Source: Parapristionchus giblindavisi (taxonomy: Eukaryota; Nematoda; Chromadorea; Rhabditida; Diplogasteridae). Taken from it: DNA of 64,000 bases. The notes beneath the pieces are model-generated. The model saw nothing but the letters and a program-made list of their open reading frames with translations. It did not search any database and was not told where the DNA came from. The position numbers and the translations under genes are program-made. Positions within the stretch are counted from its first letter, which is position 1. Each line of letters starts with the position of its first letter. Of the stretch, positions 11,401 through 23,268 are shown piece by piece. The stretch lies in the NCBI GenBank assembly GCA_943737045.1, contig CALSFV010000205.1, forward strand, positions 1,132,001 through 1,196,000, written 5' to 3'.

Positions 11401-14400
11401 CCGCCTCCGCCTCAACAAGGCGCCCGAAAGGGGAATTGGTAGTGACTAGATCATGCGGTAAAGTAGGTCCGAAGAAGAGATTAGGCCCTCCGGACTGAAT
11501 TGGCCTTGAAATATCACTGGCCTAGCAGTGATAACCCGCAGGACTTCGTGTGCCTTGAATAACGGGTTGTACCTTTACCTTTACCTTTACCTTTACTACA
11601 GTAGGAACTTCTTTGATTTTTTTTCTTCTTTGACTCTCATTTCATAGTTCCCATCAATCATGATGCGGTTGGTTTTACCACAACCGAGGTTCGGTTACTA
11701 CGCTAAATGACTAATGAGTGATGAGGAATGAGAAATGACTAGAATTGATCTGTAATATGACCTGGGCCAGAAATCCAGGAAGTGCCCTACAGTGATAGTC
11801 TGCATTATCTCTCCTCACTCAATATTTGATTTTCAAATTTGCTTATTCCTATTTACTAATTTTAAAATTTTAAAAATATATAGTGAAATGTCTAACTCGA
11901 AAAGTATCTGTCTATCGAATGATTCCACTTCGTCTAGACTTAAACGAAATCGATATCTCTGAGGATCTTGTTGGCAGTCCCGTAATAATATCACGTGTAA
12001 TTCTGTATTCTCGTTTTTGACCTCAATATAGTGAGAAACGAAGTCGTAATAATGTTGAGTGCTTCGAGTCTGAAAGTATTATAAGAGTTGCTTTGAAATT
12101 TGAAAAAAAATTAATTTAAATTATTTTTTTTAAAATTAAGTACCTCGAAAAGCTCAACAAAATAGCATCTTTGTTTAGTTTTATCCACGACACACTTCAC
12201 TAACATCGGATTATTCATATCGTTCTGAAATTATTTATTTTTTATTTATTTGTTTATTTACAAATCTTGTAAATTAAAGTGAAAAATACAAGGAAGGCAA
12301 CGAAAATTATAGTGTTATTAGATTTTCGCTCTTTTAAAAATCAAATTTACTACCACTTCACTGACTTTTTGTAGGAAATAAATCTCGTCCTTAATTCGTC
12401 CAAGAATTCGTTCATATCGTATTTTATAAGTGATCTCGTCTGTTTGGTTCACACTGTTAATGTCGAACATAATGCAATTGAAAATACGAAAGGGTAGCCC
12501 CTTTTAAAAATCTCTACTTCGAAAACCTAACTTTCACCGATGAAAATGCAAATCTTGTATCTTATTAAGTGCAACTAAACTTGATTTTTTACAATGCTGA
12601 GAACAAGGTCCTCATTTCTGTGGAAAAGTAGCAAAAATAATTAACACCCACGAATCTTCCTTAAACTGTGTTAGAAATATCTGATTATCATTTACGAATG
12701 ACACTTGGAATCCTGCAAAATAAATGTTTAAAACATATTTTATTTAAAAAATACGTAATTACCATTTTGCAAGAGAAATGTTGATCCGACAGCGTGTGTA
12801 TAAACGGGATCAAAGGATCCAAACACGATCTGAATGAATTGTTTTCATCGAAATTTCACTAGCGACACATATATGCGCATAGTCTCTGCGCATATGTCGT
12901 TAACTGATCTCTTAAAACGCACACCCCGAGATACTTTTACTCTCTCGCAGAGCAAGAAAGCTAGAGAGTGTGGCCAGAGCGGGGAGCTTCAAATTAGCAC
13001 GGGATGTCAGTTTATGCATACCTTTGGGTAGGCAAACATCTTCGCTTTCAACAAGAACGTCTTTTTCCCCATTTCGAGTCGCGTTTGAATCCAAATATCT
13101 GTGTCGGAGACCTTGACTATTCGAAAGGACCGAATTTCGCAATCGCTGAAAAAAATATTACGACAATGGCAAAAAGAAATGCATACAATAAATAATGGGA
13201 CTTATAAGGTAAGCACCAGTTGCGACGAAACGATTCCGAAAGTGATCCATGGGTGGCTAGGTTTGAAGGAAAAATGCTAAAAAAATTTTCAATAGTTTTT
13301 TTAAACAAAAATTGCCTACGAAATACAGAATTGTTCGAAAATGTCGGCGAATGACGATAAAACAATGCAAATAACGTTGAGGGAGTTTGTAAAAATAAAC
13401 AAAAATATTAGGACGGGGGCGGGAATCGAACCAGTGGGGTTCGAGTGATGGCCAAATCTACAGATTTACTATCGATTGAAAATAAGGTTGGATTGGCAAC
13501 TTTTGAAACATCTTTTTTAACATCTCTCTCAACCCTAGCTACCCTTATGGCTCGCTTTCAGAATCGTTTCCGGCGCAACTGGTGCTTCCGTTGTTTGTTG
13601 TTACAGTTCGTTTCGGTTCCTCGTATTTTTTCGCACCCAATGCACTTTATAGTTTTACTTTTAATTTTGCAGGTAAAGTGTAAGAAACAATAAATTTATT
13701 ATCATTATTATGAAATTAAATATGAATGTATAAATAGTTGACATTTGCCTCATTCACAAAGTCTTTTTAAGTTTCAGCGAATTAAAGGTAGTACATCCCG
13801 AATAAAAATTTGTTCTCCGCTTAGACAAGCCTCTCTCGTAGATAGAGTAAGCGAGAGAGCGTTGCCAGAGCGAAGAGTCAAATTAGTTCCGGGAGTTAAA
13901 GAGGAAAAAAAGAAGAAACAGTGTTGCATTCGTGAAGTTCTTTCAAATATAATACTATAAGACAGGAAATTATCGATATTTAATATCTGGTGTTGGAATT
14001 CATTTACTCTTTATTCCTCCAACGTGCTACATGCAACATTTATTGAGAGTATATTGCATCAGATCATCATGGGTAGCAGGGCTGGGATTTTTTGTTTGGT
14101 TTTTTTTTTTGTTTTTTTTGGTTTTTTTGGGTTTTTGTGAATTTTTTGTTTGGTATTTTTTTTGTTTGGTTTTTCTGCAAAAACCAAAAAAATAACAAAA
14201 AAAAATCGGATAAAGAAAATTTACACAAATTTGCTTGAAAAGTTAGTTTATGATCAGTTTTGTTGTTCATGTTTCACCGTAAGACACCATTGGTGAGTGT
14301 AATATTACGGAGTAGTGTTAAAGAAGGGGATTTTTTTTCTTGAGTGACTATACTTGTCAGGCAGGGCTATAGGTGACATCTACCTGAATACAAAATCAAT

Positions 14401-17400
14401 ATTATTTCAAATTATGGATACCCCGGAATACCGTAATCCGACATGAAAGTTAGTTGTTGCGCCAAGGAAATGCCAGGGACAATGCGGCCTTTTGAATTTC
14501 AAAGCTGAATATAGAGAAAATCGCAAACGGGAATCCAAACGCTCGTGGTGCGGTTACAAGCGCTGATTACTAACCAGTGCTACACGGGCTACACCTTTGG
14601 CCTTTCGAATCTATTAGAGAATGCAGAATGCCACATATTTGGTCCCACGTACTTCATGATAATAGCGCACCCCATACATTTGCATACCCTCACAAGGTGA
14701 GGATCGACCCACTCTATACGGCTCTTTTTAGCATCTACAAACTATATAAGGGTCCTTTTTTTAAGCTAAAAATTATAATTCAACCGAAAAATAACGAAAT
14801 CTATCCACTATATAAAAATAAAACGGTGAGGGTGCCTAAAATGTATGGCGCACCCTCAATTTCCTGATTCCATTACTTTAACTAATCAATAAAATGCTGC
14901 CGATAACAAATCGACAACGAATTTATCTTCTATGTTTGTTTTAGTTGTTGATTTTAAGAATTTTGACTCTGAATAAAGAATAGTTACTATTTAGAGTAAG
15001 AGCAACACGAGATAATGTTAAAATTTTCTCGGAACAGTGGGAAAAATTAATTTTTGTTTTTTGTTTTTTTTTTTTGGTTTTTTTGTTCAGTGAGAATTTT
15101 TTTTTGTTGAACCCAAACAAAAAATTTTTTGGTCGAAATTATTTTTTGTCCCAGCCCTGATGGGTAGACACGACGACCACTTTATATCGGATGAAAAAAA
15201 ATTAAAATGTAGTCGAAATATTATTTTTTTATAATCAAACAAATAGAAATAAGGAAAATCGTTGGTGTTATGATATTTTATGTTTGTTTCTGAATTTTCT
15301 GTTTTTATGCAGAAAATTGTATTTCTGATTTGAGGAAAAAAAAAACATTTTGTGTGCGTTGGGGCAGACTAATAAACCACATAACAGGCTTGCTAGACTG
15401 GTTATACATGAATTTCACAAAATGTTGAAATCAGCTTTCACATGGACACAACTTGTACTAATAAAGCTGATAAGAGCTCCAACTTTCAATTACCTTAAAA
15501 GCCGAGACAACGTTATCAAAAGTTGTCTTGTTGTGAAGTATCGAATATTAAACGTAAGAAGATCGACCATTATAAATGCTTCAGTGCACACTGCATAGAG
15601 CGAGTCTTTAGTGACAAAGATCTGCCAGCATTTTACTGTCTGAAATCAATTATCTGAAGAATGACAGGGTATATTTCATGAAACAAACGAAATTCTTTGC
15701 AAACTCGATCCGATTCCTCCGCAATTCGTCGCTCGTGCGTAAATCATACTCGACGACATCATTATTATAAATCGTGTATAGCTTTTCCCTGATACATTTG
15801 GTCTTTCCCGACATTTTAATTCGAAAAACAAAAACGTTTAAAAAAATCGAATTTCAAATATTTAATTACTTTTCTCTACTTTAAACTCATTTTAGAAATT
15901 TTGCGAGGCATACCCGTGCACAGCGCAAGCTCCAGCAAACACAACACATGACATTTTAATGCGTTCCCCTGGATGAACCATTGAGAATAGAGTATTCTGA
16001 GTGCCTGGATTACGATCGCAGTAGTATAGACAGTCGTCCATGAAAACGTGGTAGGCAGTCTGAAAAATGGTTTTTATTGCGAATACGAATACATATGGGA
16101 CGCTGTAAACTAAATATTTTGCACTAGGTGCGCGGAACAAAAATTTTCCCTATAAAATGCATTTTTAAGGCTAAATTTTGCTTTTGTGAAAAAAAGAACG
16201 TTCCTGATTATTATTTTTTTAAACTAAAAAAAAGTATGTGCGATGAATACGATTTACACGGCAATTTTGGGTCATATTCATTTTGGACGAAAAATTGTAA
16301 TTGCAGAGTAATTATCTGTCTACTTTTCCTGCTTCTCGTTTCTTCGGTTTTAACTGGCTTATTTTCAAAGTTGACAATATCGTGGAGGATTCCATATGAC
16401 AAACTCATTTCATTCATTGATAGGAATAAGTGGAGTAATGGTAACGACCGAGTGGCCCATTGGTTGCGCGTCTGACTCATAATCGAGAGGTGGTCGGATC
16501 GAATCCTCTCCAATGTGCACAAGCCAGGTTAACGAGAACGGAGAAACAGAAAACGTGGACAGAAAATTGCTCTGTAATGAAAATGGCCCAAAATTGCACT
16601 TTTTGTCGTCCTGTTCTTTTTTTGATGACAACAGGACTAGCATAAAAGAATATCTCTTTTCTAATTTTTGATCAAAAACCACCACGTATGCCATTATGGG
16701 GGTGATGTTCAGCCAAATAAAGAAAAAAGCCACAAATATCCACATTTAATGAAAATATTGAAAATGTTCCGGCAATATCAAATTTTAGCGTCTGTGCACC
16801 TGGTGCAAAATATTTAGTTTACGGCGTGCTATAAATTAAATTAACAAGAATAATGCTAAACCGACAGAGCGATTCATTTGAGTTTAATTTAGTGAAGGAA
16901 TACATTCTTAGCTTACATATCGTACATCGAAAAATCATTGGATCATGATTCATCTGAACCATTCTGAATGGTACTAGCAGATCAAACGCGATTATGGCCG
17001 AATGGGGCATTTTTACGCTCTCTCTTTCTTTTCATTATTTTTCTTTCACTCTAATCTAGTTAGTTCGCGAGAATCGCAATTTAATATGGTGTTTTTTTTC
17101 ACAAAATCATCATTTTTATTTATTAATAAATCGTTCCGATGATATCACAGAACCGGAACCGGGAAATCGTTAGCCTCCCAAAATGTTTTCATCGGAACAA
17201 TTTATTAATAAATAAAAATGAAGATTTAATGATCAACACAATATTAAATTGCGATTCTCGCGGACTAACTAGATTAGAGTGAAAGAAAAATAATGAAAAG
17301 AAAGAGAGAGCGTAAAAATTCCCCATTCGGCCATAATCGCGTTTGATCTGCTAGAACCATTCAGAATGGTTCAGATGAATCATGATCCAATGATTTTTCG

Positions 17401-20400
17401 ATGTACGATACAAGGGGATCACCAAACTTTACGGTGGAGACTCTGAAATCCCATACGCGCATGTACAGTAGATCAACTACCAGAGCCGAAAAATCGATAA
17501 TTCGTAGGACCATGACCCCCATGTTTCGGGGGGGGGGGGGGGCGGTATCAGAACGGCAACAATCAAAACGGCAACGGAGCAGAACTCGGTTGGGAGTTGG
17601 CATAGCTTCCCTAAGTAGCATGCCCTATGCTACAGTATTCCAACTGTTGCTACCGTAACCTACCGTAACCTACTACCGTAAATCAAAATGCGGGAAAATG
17701 CTGTTTTTCGATAGGTAGAGGCACGATAGGGGTGAACTGGCTTCAGTAACACTACCGTAACATGCTTACAGTAACCTAGACTAAAGTATTCGCTGTTGGA
17801 TATCGCGAACTGGCTTTCTTATGTTTTTCTTTTTAAAAATATGTTTTTGTGCTGAACGTAGAGTTGAGTGCATGTCTTTTCTCTATTGTTTGACTAATGA
17901 TAATAACCATCAAAGCACTACGAGACATAGCTCTAGTACAGTCATAAAAAGTCAGTTCATAAAAAAGTCAGTTCGCGATATCCAACAGCGAATACTTTAG
18001 TCAGGGTTACTGTAAGTATGTTACGGTAGTGTTACTGAAGCCGGTTCACCCCTATCGTGCTTCTACCGATCGAAAAACAGCATTTCCCGCATTTTGATTT
18101 ACGGTAGTGGGTTACGGTAGGTTACGGTAGCAACAGTTGGAATACTGTAGCATAGGGCATGCTACTTAGGGAAGCTATGCCAACTCCCTACCGAGTTCTG
18201 CTCCGTTGCAGTTTTGATTGTTGCCGTTTTGATTGTTGCCGTTTTGATTGTTGCTGTTTTGATTGTTGCCGTTCTGATACCCCCTCCATGTTTCGACTAT
18301 ATCTTATCTTTTATACTTGATTATGTATGTATATGTAGTTCCTAAAATGGTGATAAAACATGAAATTGAATCAAAGGAAAGTGTGGGAGTCGGGACAGGG
18401 GGTCATGGTCTGACGAATTATCGATTTTTCGGCTCTTGTTGATCATCATCCTAGCAACTTTTGAAATTACTTATTGGCATCTCTTATGCGGTGTTAATTT
18501 CTTGTAAATGGAATTGGAAATTGTAAAAAGGGTGTTAATTTTGTCCACTTGTAAATAGCATTGTAAAAAGCAAATATCTCGGTTCTCTGACTAGTTAGAG
18601 ACTTGAAACTTGGTTTTTAGGTTAGAAACCACGAAAAAGGCTTATAAACGAAGTATCAAGTCTGTTCGAGTTTTTCCTGAAAAATCTTGTAAAAAGCAAA
18701 TATCTCCGCTCTTTGTAGAGATAGAGACTTGAAACTTCGTTTATAAGCTTTTTTCGTGGTTTCAAACCTAAAAACCAAGTTTCAAGTCTCTAACTAGTCA
18801 GAGAACCGAGATATTTGCTTTTTACAATGCTATTTACAAGTGGACAAAATTAACACCCTTTTTACAATTTCCAATTCCATTTACAAGAGATTAACACCAC
18901 ATTACATAGTTGTACATGCCCGTAAGGGTCGATTCCAGAATCTACTCCGTAAAGTAACAAGGCTCTAGCAGCTTTCGTAGAACACTTATTATTCGTCCAT
19001 TTAAACCAACACGTACTATGTCCATAATTGTGGTACTTTCGCCAGTGTCCACATTATATTTCAGAAGGCAGTCAACCTGAAAACTGTCTTGTTAGCTTAT
19101 CTATAGTTCCTTTTAGGCAGATACGAATGGTAATCGTTGGCATCATTTCGCCTTTTATTCTCTCTACGAAATAACTTGTATCTATGAGAAAACCATTGTC
19201 ATGTCGGCCGCCCCTCCACATTTAAAGGCATACCCCGAACTACTCTCTATCGTAGACAAAGAATGCGAGAGAATGTAGCCAGAGCGGGGAGTTTCAACTA
19301 GCTCGTGGTGTGCCTTTAACATACCGCCATTAAATACACATATTGTCCATCGATTCCGAATATTCGTACGTATTTCCATGAAACATCTCCTATGTTCTTC
19401 GAAAGAAGAGCTAACCTAAAATGGATATTTCGTATTTCTTTATTTAGTATCTTCGATCGTTTTTTGTTATTTGTCTTTACGCCGTAGTAGTAAAACAGGC
19501 TAGTGAATGGTCGTGGGTCGAAAGCTTGTTTTCAAAAACTGCTTGCATTCAAAATGAATTTTTAAAATTGGGTAATGTAACTAGAAAACTAGAAAATTAA
19601 TTACTTGATATCAAAGAACCTTAACAATTTATGAGTCCAAACAAATGGGATTTGTTATTACTAGGATTATTTTTGGAGCACCAAATAAAAGAATATATTG
19701 TTCGTTGCCCACTAGAAATAACCACTATCATGATTCACTGAATTTAGTGTCCATAGTGACTTGTCAGAGTCGTTCCAACGAGTTCTGTTGTTTCATAATT
19801 GTGATGCTACCTTCATCCCCCGATCTTACATGGGTGCCGGATTCCCTCCTAACGTATATAACGGGCTGAACGGTCTGAAACTTTTCGTTAGGAGAAATGT
19901 AAATTACGCAAAAAATGTTATACATTGGTGTCTCGAATAATGCGGTCATATCCAATTCCTGTGACAAGGCCTCATCTGCAACAGTGAAGTTTGTGGTGTG
20001 AATCTTGTGAAATGCTTTTTCGTCGATAAACTAGTATCGTACATGTAAAAATCATTGTATCATGAACGGTGTGAATGGATCTGAACGGATCAGGCCGATC
20101 AAACAAATTATGAGTGATTTTCGTTACTTTGCTTTCATTTTCGTTATTTCTCTTTCTTTTCATTGTTTTTCTCTCGTTCGAATTTACTATATTAAAAGAA
20201 GTGAGGCAAAATATTTCTATTTGCCAAAAGCACGGTTTGCACGACGAATAAATTGCTCCAATGAACCAAAGTTGACCTATATATTCAGCGTATAATCGGA
20301 ACAATTTATTCATCGCGAAAATGATGATTTTTGTTAAATAATAATTATTTATTTATCTTTAACGATAAACAAAAAAAACGATGGCAATATTTTGGTCTGA

Positions 20401-21291
20401 TTTCTTTTAATGTAGTAAATTCGAACGAGAGAAAAACAATGAAAAGAAAGAGAAATATCGAAAATGAAAGCAAAGTAACGAAAATCACTCAAAATTTACT
20501 TCATCGGCCTGATCCGTTCAGATCCATTCACACCGTTCATGATAAAATGATTTTTACATGTACGATATAGTATACTGTGTTTCAAAAATACCCGGACTGA
20601 CTTAATCGTTCTGAACCCCCCCCCCCCCGTCCCATTTTATTTTTAGCAGAGTGAGTTGATTATTAATCTAATGGTTTAACGGATTCTTTAAATTTTAATT
20701 TAACGCTCAACCCTGACCCCAAACTCTTCTGATCTTAATCCCAAAACTTCGATGTTAATGTGTTATTGCAGGCCAGATGTCCTCTACCATGTACGAAACC
20801 CTCGACTCCCTCAAGATGGTCTCAAGGCAATGAAAGAATATGGGAATCTGCAGTCGCCTATGTGAAAATACTCAAGGCATAAGGCGCAGGGCTCAAGGAA
20901 AATACTAATAACAATAAGAGCGAAAGGACTGTGTTACTATAGTCAACATTGTTGATAAGCTTTGCCATGGACTAGATTGATTACGAAGGCGGGAAACATA
21001 TTAATGCAACAGACCGTGCAGTTTTGGACCTATAATTAAGGAAACATTTACTAACCATCATTGACAATGAAAAGACACGGATGGTCTACTTCTTTAATAA
21101 TTTCGAACTTGAGATCTCCCATCATCCGCATCTTTGAGGGTGAATACATAGCTATAGGAGACTCCTATCAGTAAACACTAGAGGTGTCAATCATAATTGA
21201 TAAGACTATCGATTGAACAATATGTTCATAAACAGTCTATTCATATAAGGGGCAATTCTTATCATGTCTGTCTGTCACGCACCTCTTCCAT
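5425..21291 (-). CDS. N-terminal beta-rich / C-terminal TKL-like protein kinase, paralogue A
   Basis: Large gene of about 35 small exons, roughly 1,100 residues. The probable start is ATG at 21,291 (MEE, then donor GTGCGTG). Kinase exons, 3' to 5': 5425-5499 (last, ends DSTQT), 6175-6328, 6439-6542 (DVWSYG), the exon with PWMAPEY near 6,670-6,770, the exon with KICDFGTAKDQ near 6,945-7,010, HCDIKPDN near 7,075, 7565-7686 (VVLKEYK, the likely ATP lysine) and 7925-8002 (loop GGQGTLFKA). Exon 8049-8117 is coiled-coil-like. All catalytic residues are visible, with HCD in place of HRD. Upstream exons from 8,537 to 19,975 encode beta-strand-rich segments such as FICGIASDSIIMINI; a propeller fold is a guess. 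The family looks TKL/MAP3K-like (TAK1/DLK type); the substrate is unknown. Introns are loaded with repeats. Exact joins of a few N-terminal exons are unresolved. Confidence 0.7.
6001..6084. repeat. truncated copy of the CTCTGGTATTT TIR family
   Basis: It begins CTCTGGTATTTCAAAAC and continues with AAGTCTACTTAAA and a GTCACTGACTTAAAG stretch, matching one end of the elements at 46,087-46,294 and 56,580-57,142. The opposite terminus is missing. It lies in the last intron of kinase copy A. Confidence 0.5.
7746..7910. repeat. short palindromic insertion in kinase copy A intron
   Basis: Left end ACACAGAGGTTAAATTTGCCC and right end GGGCAAGTTTGCTCTCTGTGT are inverted repeats. The element follows CTGTAC, the same place where copies B and C carry a different palindrome. 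It appears to be a MITE-like insertion. Confidence 0.5.
8158..8470. repeat. 113-bp tandem repeat, about 2.8 copies
   Basis: Units start with AATCAG at 8,158, 8,271 and 8,384. Copies 2 and 3 are almost identical, copy 1 is more diverged, and the third is cut short. The array lies in an intron of kinase copy A and is absent from the matching introns of B and C. Confidence 0.8.
11284..11343. repeat. 24-bp inverted duplication at the SINE head
   Basis: ACACCACTTCGCCTCCCTACTG at 11,287-11,310 is followed, after about 4-6 bases, by its reverse complement made of the 5' target duplication plus the first bases of the SINE. The hairpin joins target and element sequence, so it arose at or after insertion. 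Confidence 0.7.
11326..11593 (+). mobile_element. tRNA-derived SINE, full-length copy
   Basis: The head is tRNA-like: A box TGGTGTAGTGGTCTA and B box GGTTCGATTCCCGG, with a conserved body (GCGGTAAAGTAGGTCCGAAG, TTAGGCCCTCCGGACTG, TAACCCGCAGGACTTCGTG) and a TACCTTTACCTTTACC tail. It is flanked by 12-bp target duplications TACTACAGTAGG at 11,314-11,325 and 11,594-11,605. Two shorter copies occur in this window. Mobilisation would need a LINE partner whose 3' end shares the tail (family knowledge). It lies in an intron of kinase copy A. Confidence 0.85.
12912..13014. repeat. MITE, CACCCCGAG TIR family (copy A intron)
   Basis: Ends resemble CGCACACCCCGAG and its complement, with the conserved inner core GTGTGGCCAGAGCGGGGAG. 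It sits directly beside the donor of the exon containing FRIVKVSDTDIW, and the same site is occupied in copies B (34,098-34,190) and C (48,868-48,975), so the insertion predates the duplications. Confidence 0.6.
13205..13594. repeat. fold-back element, AAGCACCAGTTGCG family
   Basis: Left arm AAGCACCAGTTGCGACGAAAC and right arm CGGCGCAACTGGTGCTTCCG are inverted repeats of about 60 bp. Inside, near 13,420, is a B-box-like GGGAATCGAACC on the complement. The arms match those of the larger element at 61,326-62,761, of which this is a diverged short relative. Confidence 0.65.
13795..13895. repeat. probable diverged CACCCCGAG-family MITE
   Basis: The sequence CTCCGCTTAGACAAGC followed by GAGAGAGCGTTGCCAGAGCG resembles the core of the family described at 12,912. 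The ends are degraded, so the limits are approximate. Confidence 0.35.
14318..14870. repeat. diverged relative of the 56.7-kb tRNA-containing TIR element
   Basis: AAAGAAGGGGA at 14,320 and the stretch 14,410-14,700 (GAATACCGTAATCCGAC, CAAACGGGAATCCAAACGC, GTCCCACGTACTTCATG) match the element at 56,694-57,069. The tRNA-like part at 14,525-14,590 is decayed here. Confidence 0.5.
16101..16826. mobile_element. TIR element with an internal tRNA-Met-like module
   Basis: CGCTGTAAACTAAATATTTT at 16,101 is repeated inverted at 16,807-16,826, with about 30 bp of clear terminal match including GCACC. Between the ends, 16,443-16,515 reads as a tRNA: GAGTGGCCCATTGGTTGCGCG (A box side), CTCATAATC with a CAT anticodon, and GGATCGAATCC (B box). 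No transposase ORF is present, so the element is non-autonomous. It lies in an intron of kinase copy A. The target duplication was not resolved. Confidence 0.6.
16443..16515 (+). repeat. tRNA-Met-like sequence inside a TIR element
   Basis: An A box (GTGGCCCATTGG), a CTCATAATC anticodon-loop-like stretch and a B box (GGATCGAATCC) occur in the right order and at tRNA spacing. It is enclosed by the inverted repeats of the 16,101-16,826 element. It could be a captured tRNA or a promoter relic; acceptor-stem pairing is poor. Confidence 0.5.
16918..17410. repeat. fold-back element, TATCGTACAT family, copy 1
   Basis: TATCGTACATCGAAAAATC at the left is repeated inverted at the right, and the arms (about 240 bp) stay recognisable to a centre near 17,150. 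A TA-rich, non-coding palindrome. A related element lies at 20,035-20,567. Confidence 0.75.
17411..18460. repeat. nested palindromes with G tract and 15-bp minisatellite
   Basis: An outer inverted pair (GAGCCGAAAAATCGATAATTC near 17,482 and its complement near 18,417) encloses an inner palindrome, 17,544-18,281, whose arms carry repeated TACCGTAAC motifs. A 15-base G run (17,528-17,542) lies at the left junction. In the right arm, GTTTTGATTGTTGCC is repeated four times (about 18,212-18,272) against a shorter left arm. Nothing coding was found. Confidence 0.75.
18491..18897. repeat. palindromic element, GTGTTAATTT family
   Basis: Near-perfect inverted repeat of about 200 bp per arm starting GTGTTAATTTCTTGTAAATG and ending with its complement. 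Relatives with GTGTTAATTTTGT ends are at 49,349-49,475. It lies in an intron of kinase copy A. Confidence 0.75.
19221..19319. repeat. MITE, CACCCCGAG TIR family, with TTTAA target
   Basis: AAAGGCATACCCCGAAC is inverted as GTGGTGTGCCTTTAA. Kinase copy B has the same insertion at 37,754-37,869, while copy C at about 50,818 reads CCCCATTTAACGTACCGCC, an empty site that defines a TTTAA (or TTAA) target duplication. Confidence 0.7.
20035..20567. repeat. fold-back element, TATCGTACAT family, copy 2
   Basis: TATCGTACATGTAAAAATC at the left is inverted at 20,549-20,567. The arms share GAGAAAAACAATGAAAAGAA with copy 1 at 16.9-17.4 kb. The ORFs of 77-113 aa that cross the arms are by-products of the palindrome. 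Confidence 0.7.
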
Positions 21292-21969
21292 TGAAAAATA
21301 TGGATCGGAAAGTGAGAAAATTAAATATACAATAATCATATTTGCAGATATTCGCAGTTCCATTGATTGCAACTCCGTTTTCATTTACCTATTCTGGGGA
21401 TACACGAAATTTTTTTATCCGGCTCGGTTTTGTATTGTTCAATAGGAATTTAGCAAAACAAAAAGTTGAACCAATTATTGAATATGATTGGGTTGGGTGA
21501 ATTCTTTTACGGGTTCGATATTGAGATATTTTATCAGTATAATACTTTCCACGAGATGCCATTCTGAACTCATACGCAGGGGTAGATTTTCTGGAAAGTT
21601 GTTGTCTAAGGTAAATTAAGCGTGGAGAGTACGGATCACCGACTCATTGGTCCTGAAACTGGTTAGGTTAGAGATAGAGATGGTGAGGTCAGGTCATCAG
21701 GGAGTTCTTATTGTTAGCGGGAATGATAGCTGGTATTGTGGTGTCAATGTGAAGGGCCTCAACACCAGATACACGTATGGGTTGATGGTTGTGACAAGCA
21801 ATCGAATGAAGAGCGATTGGTTTAGTGGAAATTGAGGCAGTGTGTGGATAATAACCGCTACGGTAATGGTCTACTGCACATGCACACAGCTGATGATTCC
21901 CCACATCATCTACAAGATGCTATTGATATCATTGTAAAATGGTCGGATGAGTTGCAACCTCCACTCTCA
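21292..21969. other. 5' flank of kinase copy A; no gene seen
   Basis: The first 60-70 bases beyond the putative start codon resemble the 5' flanks of copies B and C; similarity then stops. No chemoreceptor fragment is found here, unlike at B and C. The rest has no convincing exon. Confidence 0.4.
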
Positions 21970-22403
21970 CAAGGGAACTATCTCAGCTCGCGGAAAGAAT
22001 ACTGGATGAAAATTTGAATAGGCATAGCTGAATGTGTTATAAGATCATTGGTGAAGTCTAAAAATTCTGGCGTTCAATAGCCGAGCCAGAAAATGGGTCC
22101 AAAGTTTGGTCACATTTACTGAAACTCTGCTTGTAAACGATTTTTCGCTAATTATAAGATACCCAAGATACTGACCACTATGCAACCGCTCCACTTGTTA
22201 TCTTCACTCAGGGAACAAAACATGCATCAAAAATCGTATCCATGCCGAGTTTCTGCAAATGTGACTAAACTTTGGATCCATTTTCTGACTCGGTTATTGC
22301 ACGCCAGAATTTTTGGACTTCTCTAATGATTTTGTAACACGTTCGGCTATGTCTATGCAAATTTTCATCCAGTTTTCTTTCCGCGAGCTGAGATGTTCCC
22401 TTG
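21970..22403. mobile_element. fold-back element, CAAGGGAAC ends, TCA target duplication
   Basis: CAAGGGAACTATCTCAGCTC at 21,970 is inverted at 22,384-22,403. Flanks are TCA at 21,967-21,969 and 22,404-22,406. The related LINE remnant at 40,080 continues without the element, giving a near-empty site. No ORF for a transposase. Confidence 0.75.
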
Positions 22404-23045
22404 TCAGCACATAAATGTAATTCACTGCACCTGGTAGATCTAACCCTAAAAAGGTGACAAAAATCTTAGAACGAGCACACAACTAGTTTACTAGACGACT
22501 ATTCAAGCGTTGTTTTCATGCAGCATGGGATTCAAAGCCATCAGTCTCACTTAGGAATAAACAACTAAATATAGATACTCTTGAAAAGCATAGAGAAGAG
22601 ATTGATATTGCCCGTATAAAATGTACTTGCATAATTGCATTGCTACTGCTGCTAAACAGAGGAATAACTATCGATTAACTCCCCACTCTTTCCTCATTTC
22701 CTTCCTCGCTCTCTCTAATCTACCTACTCTCTCACCGGTGCTCTCTCTCTAAACATAGAAATTCATTGTGGCAGTGGTTGGCTACTCTCGTACCAAATAA
22801 ACAAGTGTATTTCATACGGTCAATATCAAAGCTGCAATGAAATTAATCAGACGGAAACATATAATCTCAAATTTAAAACCTCACTACTTTCGCCCTTATA
22901 TCACTTATAATGGTCTCAATTTCAACAACCCCGACTCACGATTTCATAACAGAAATAATAGTTTCTTTCCTAGAGTGGCAAGGCTCCTAGTGCAACCGAA
23001 AAACCGGATTACTTTCAGCTTCCCTGAGTTGAATTGACAAGATAT
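22404..23045 (+). pseudogene. LINE (CR1/jockey-like) reverse-transcriptase 3' remnant
   Basis: Decayed coding sequence resembles the C-terminus of non-LTR reverse transcriptases: pieces such as YSSVV and NIDTLEKHREEI, then NNSFFPRVARLL, normally followed in such proteins by a WNSLP-type motif. Frames are broken. The last open piece, 22,837-23,037, ends at a TGA. A second copy lies at 40,015-40,760, again between kinase paralogues. The family assignment rests on these short motifs only. Confidence 0.5.
22636..22815. repeat. dispersed repeat, about 180 bp, copy 1
   Basis: It shares AAACATAGAAATTCATTGTGGC and the flanking CTCTCT-rich sequence with 26,405-26,590, in the same orientation. The second copy interrupts an intron of kinase copy B and is absent from the matching introns of A and C. 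Confidence 0.6.
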
Positions 23046-23268
23046 AATATTTCCCTTATCCCGACTGCACCTTGCTCCTTCTTCAACCTTCACGTTTATA
23101 GTTTTGTCATATGTCCTTCTTCAATCATTCTACATAATTTTATTTATTTATCTCTTCTGTACCGTGTTTTCTTGTAAAACGCATAAATTATTATTATGTA
23201 AAATTTTAAATAACATTTCTCAAATATGAGAGAGTATGCCGTCAGTACGTTTATATGCATAAATTGGT

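Noticed and set aside
21647..22017. Overlapping ORFs of 61-71 aa
   Set aside because: No splice context or similarity to the neighbouring genes; they overlap repeat sequence and the edge of a fold-back element.
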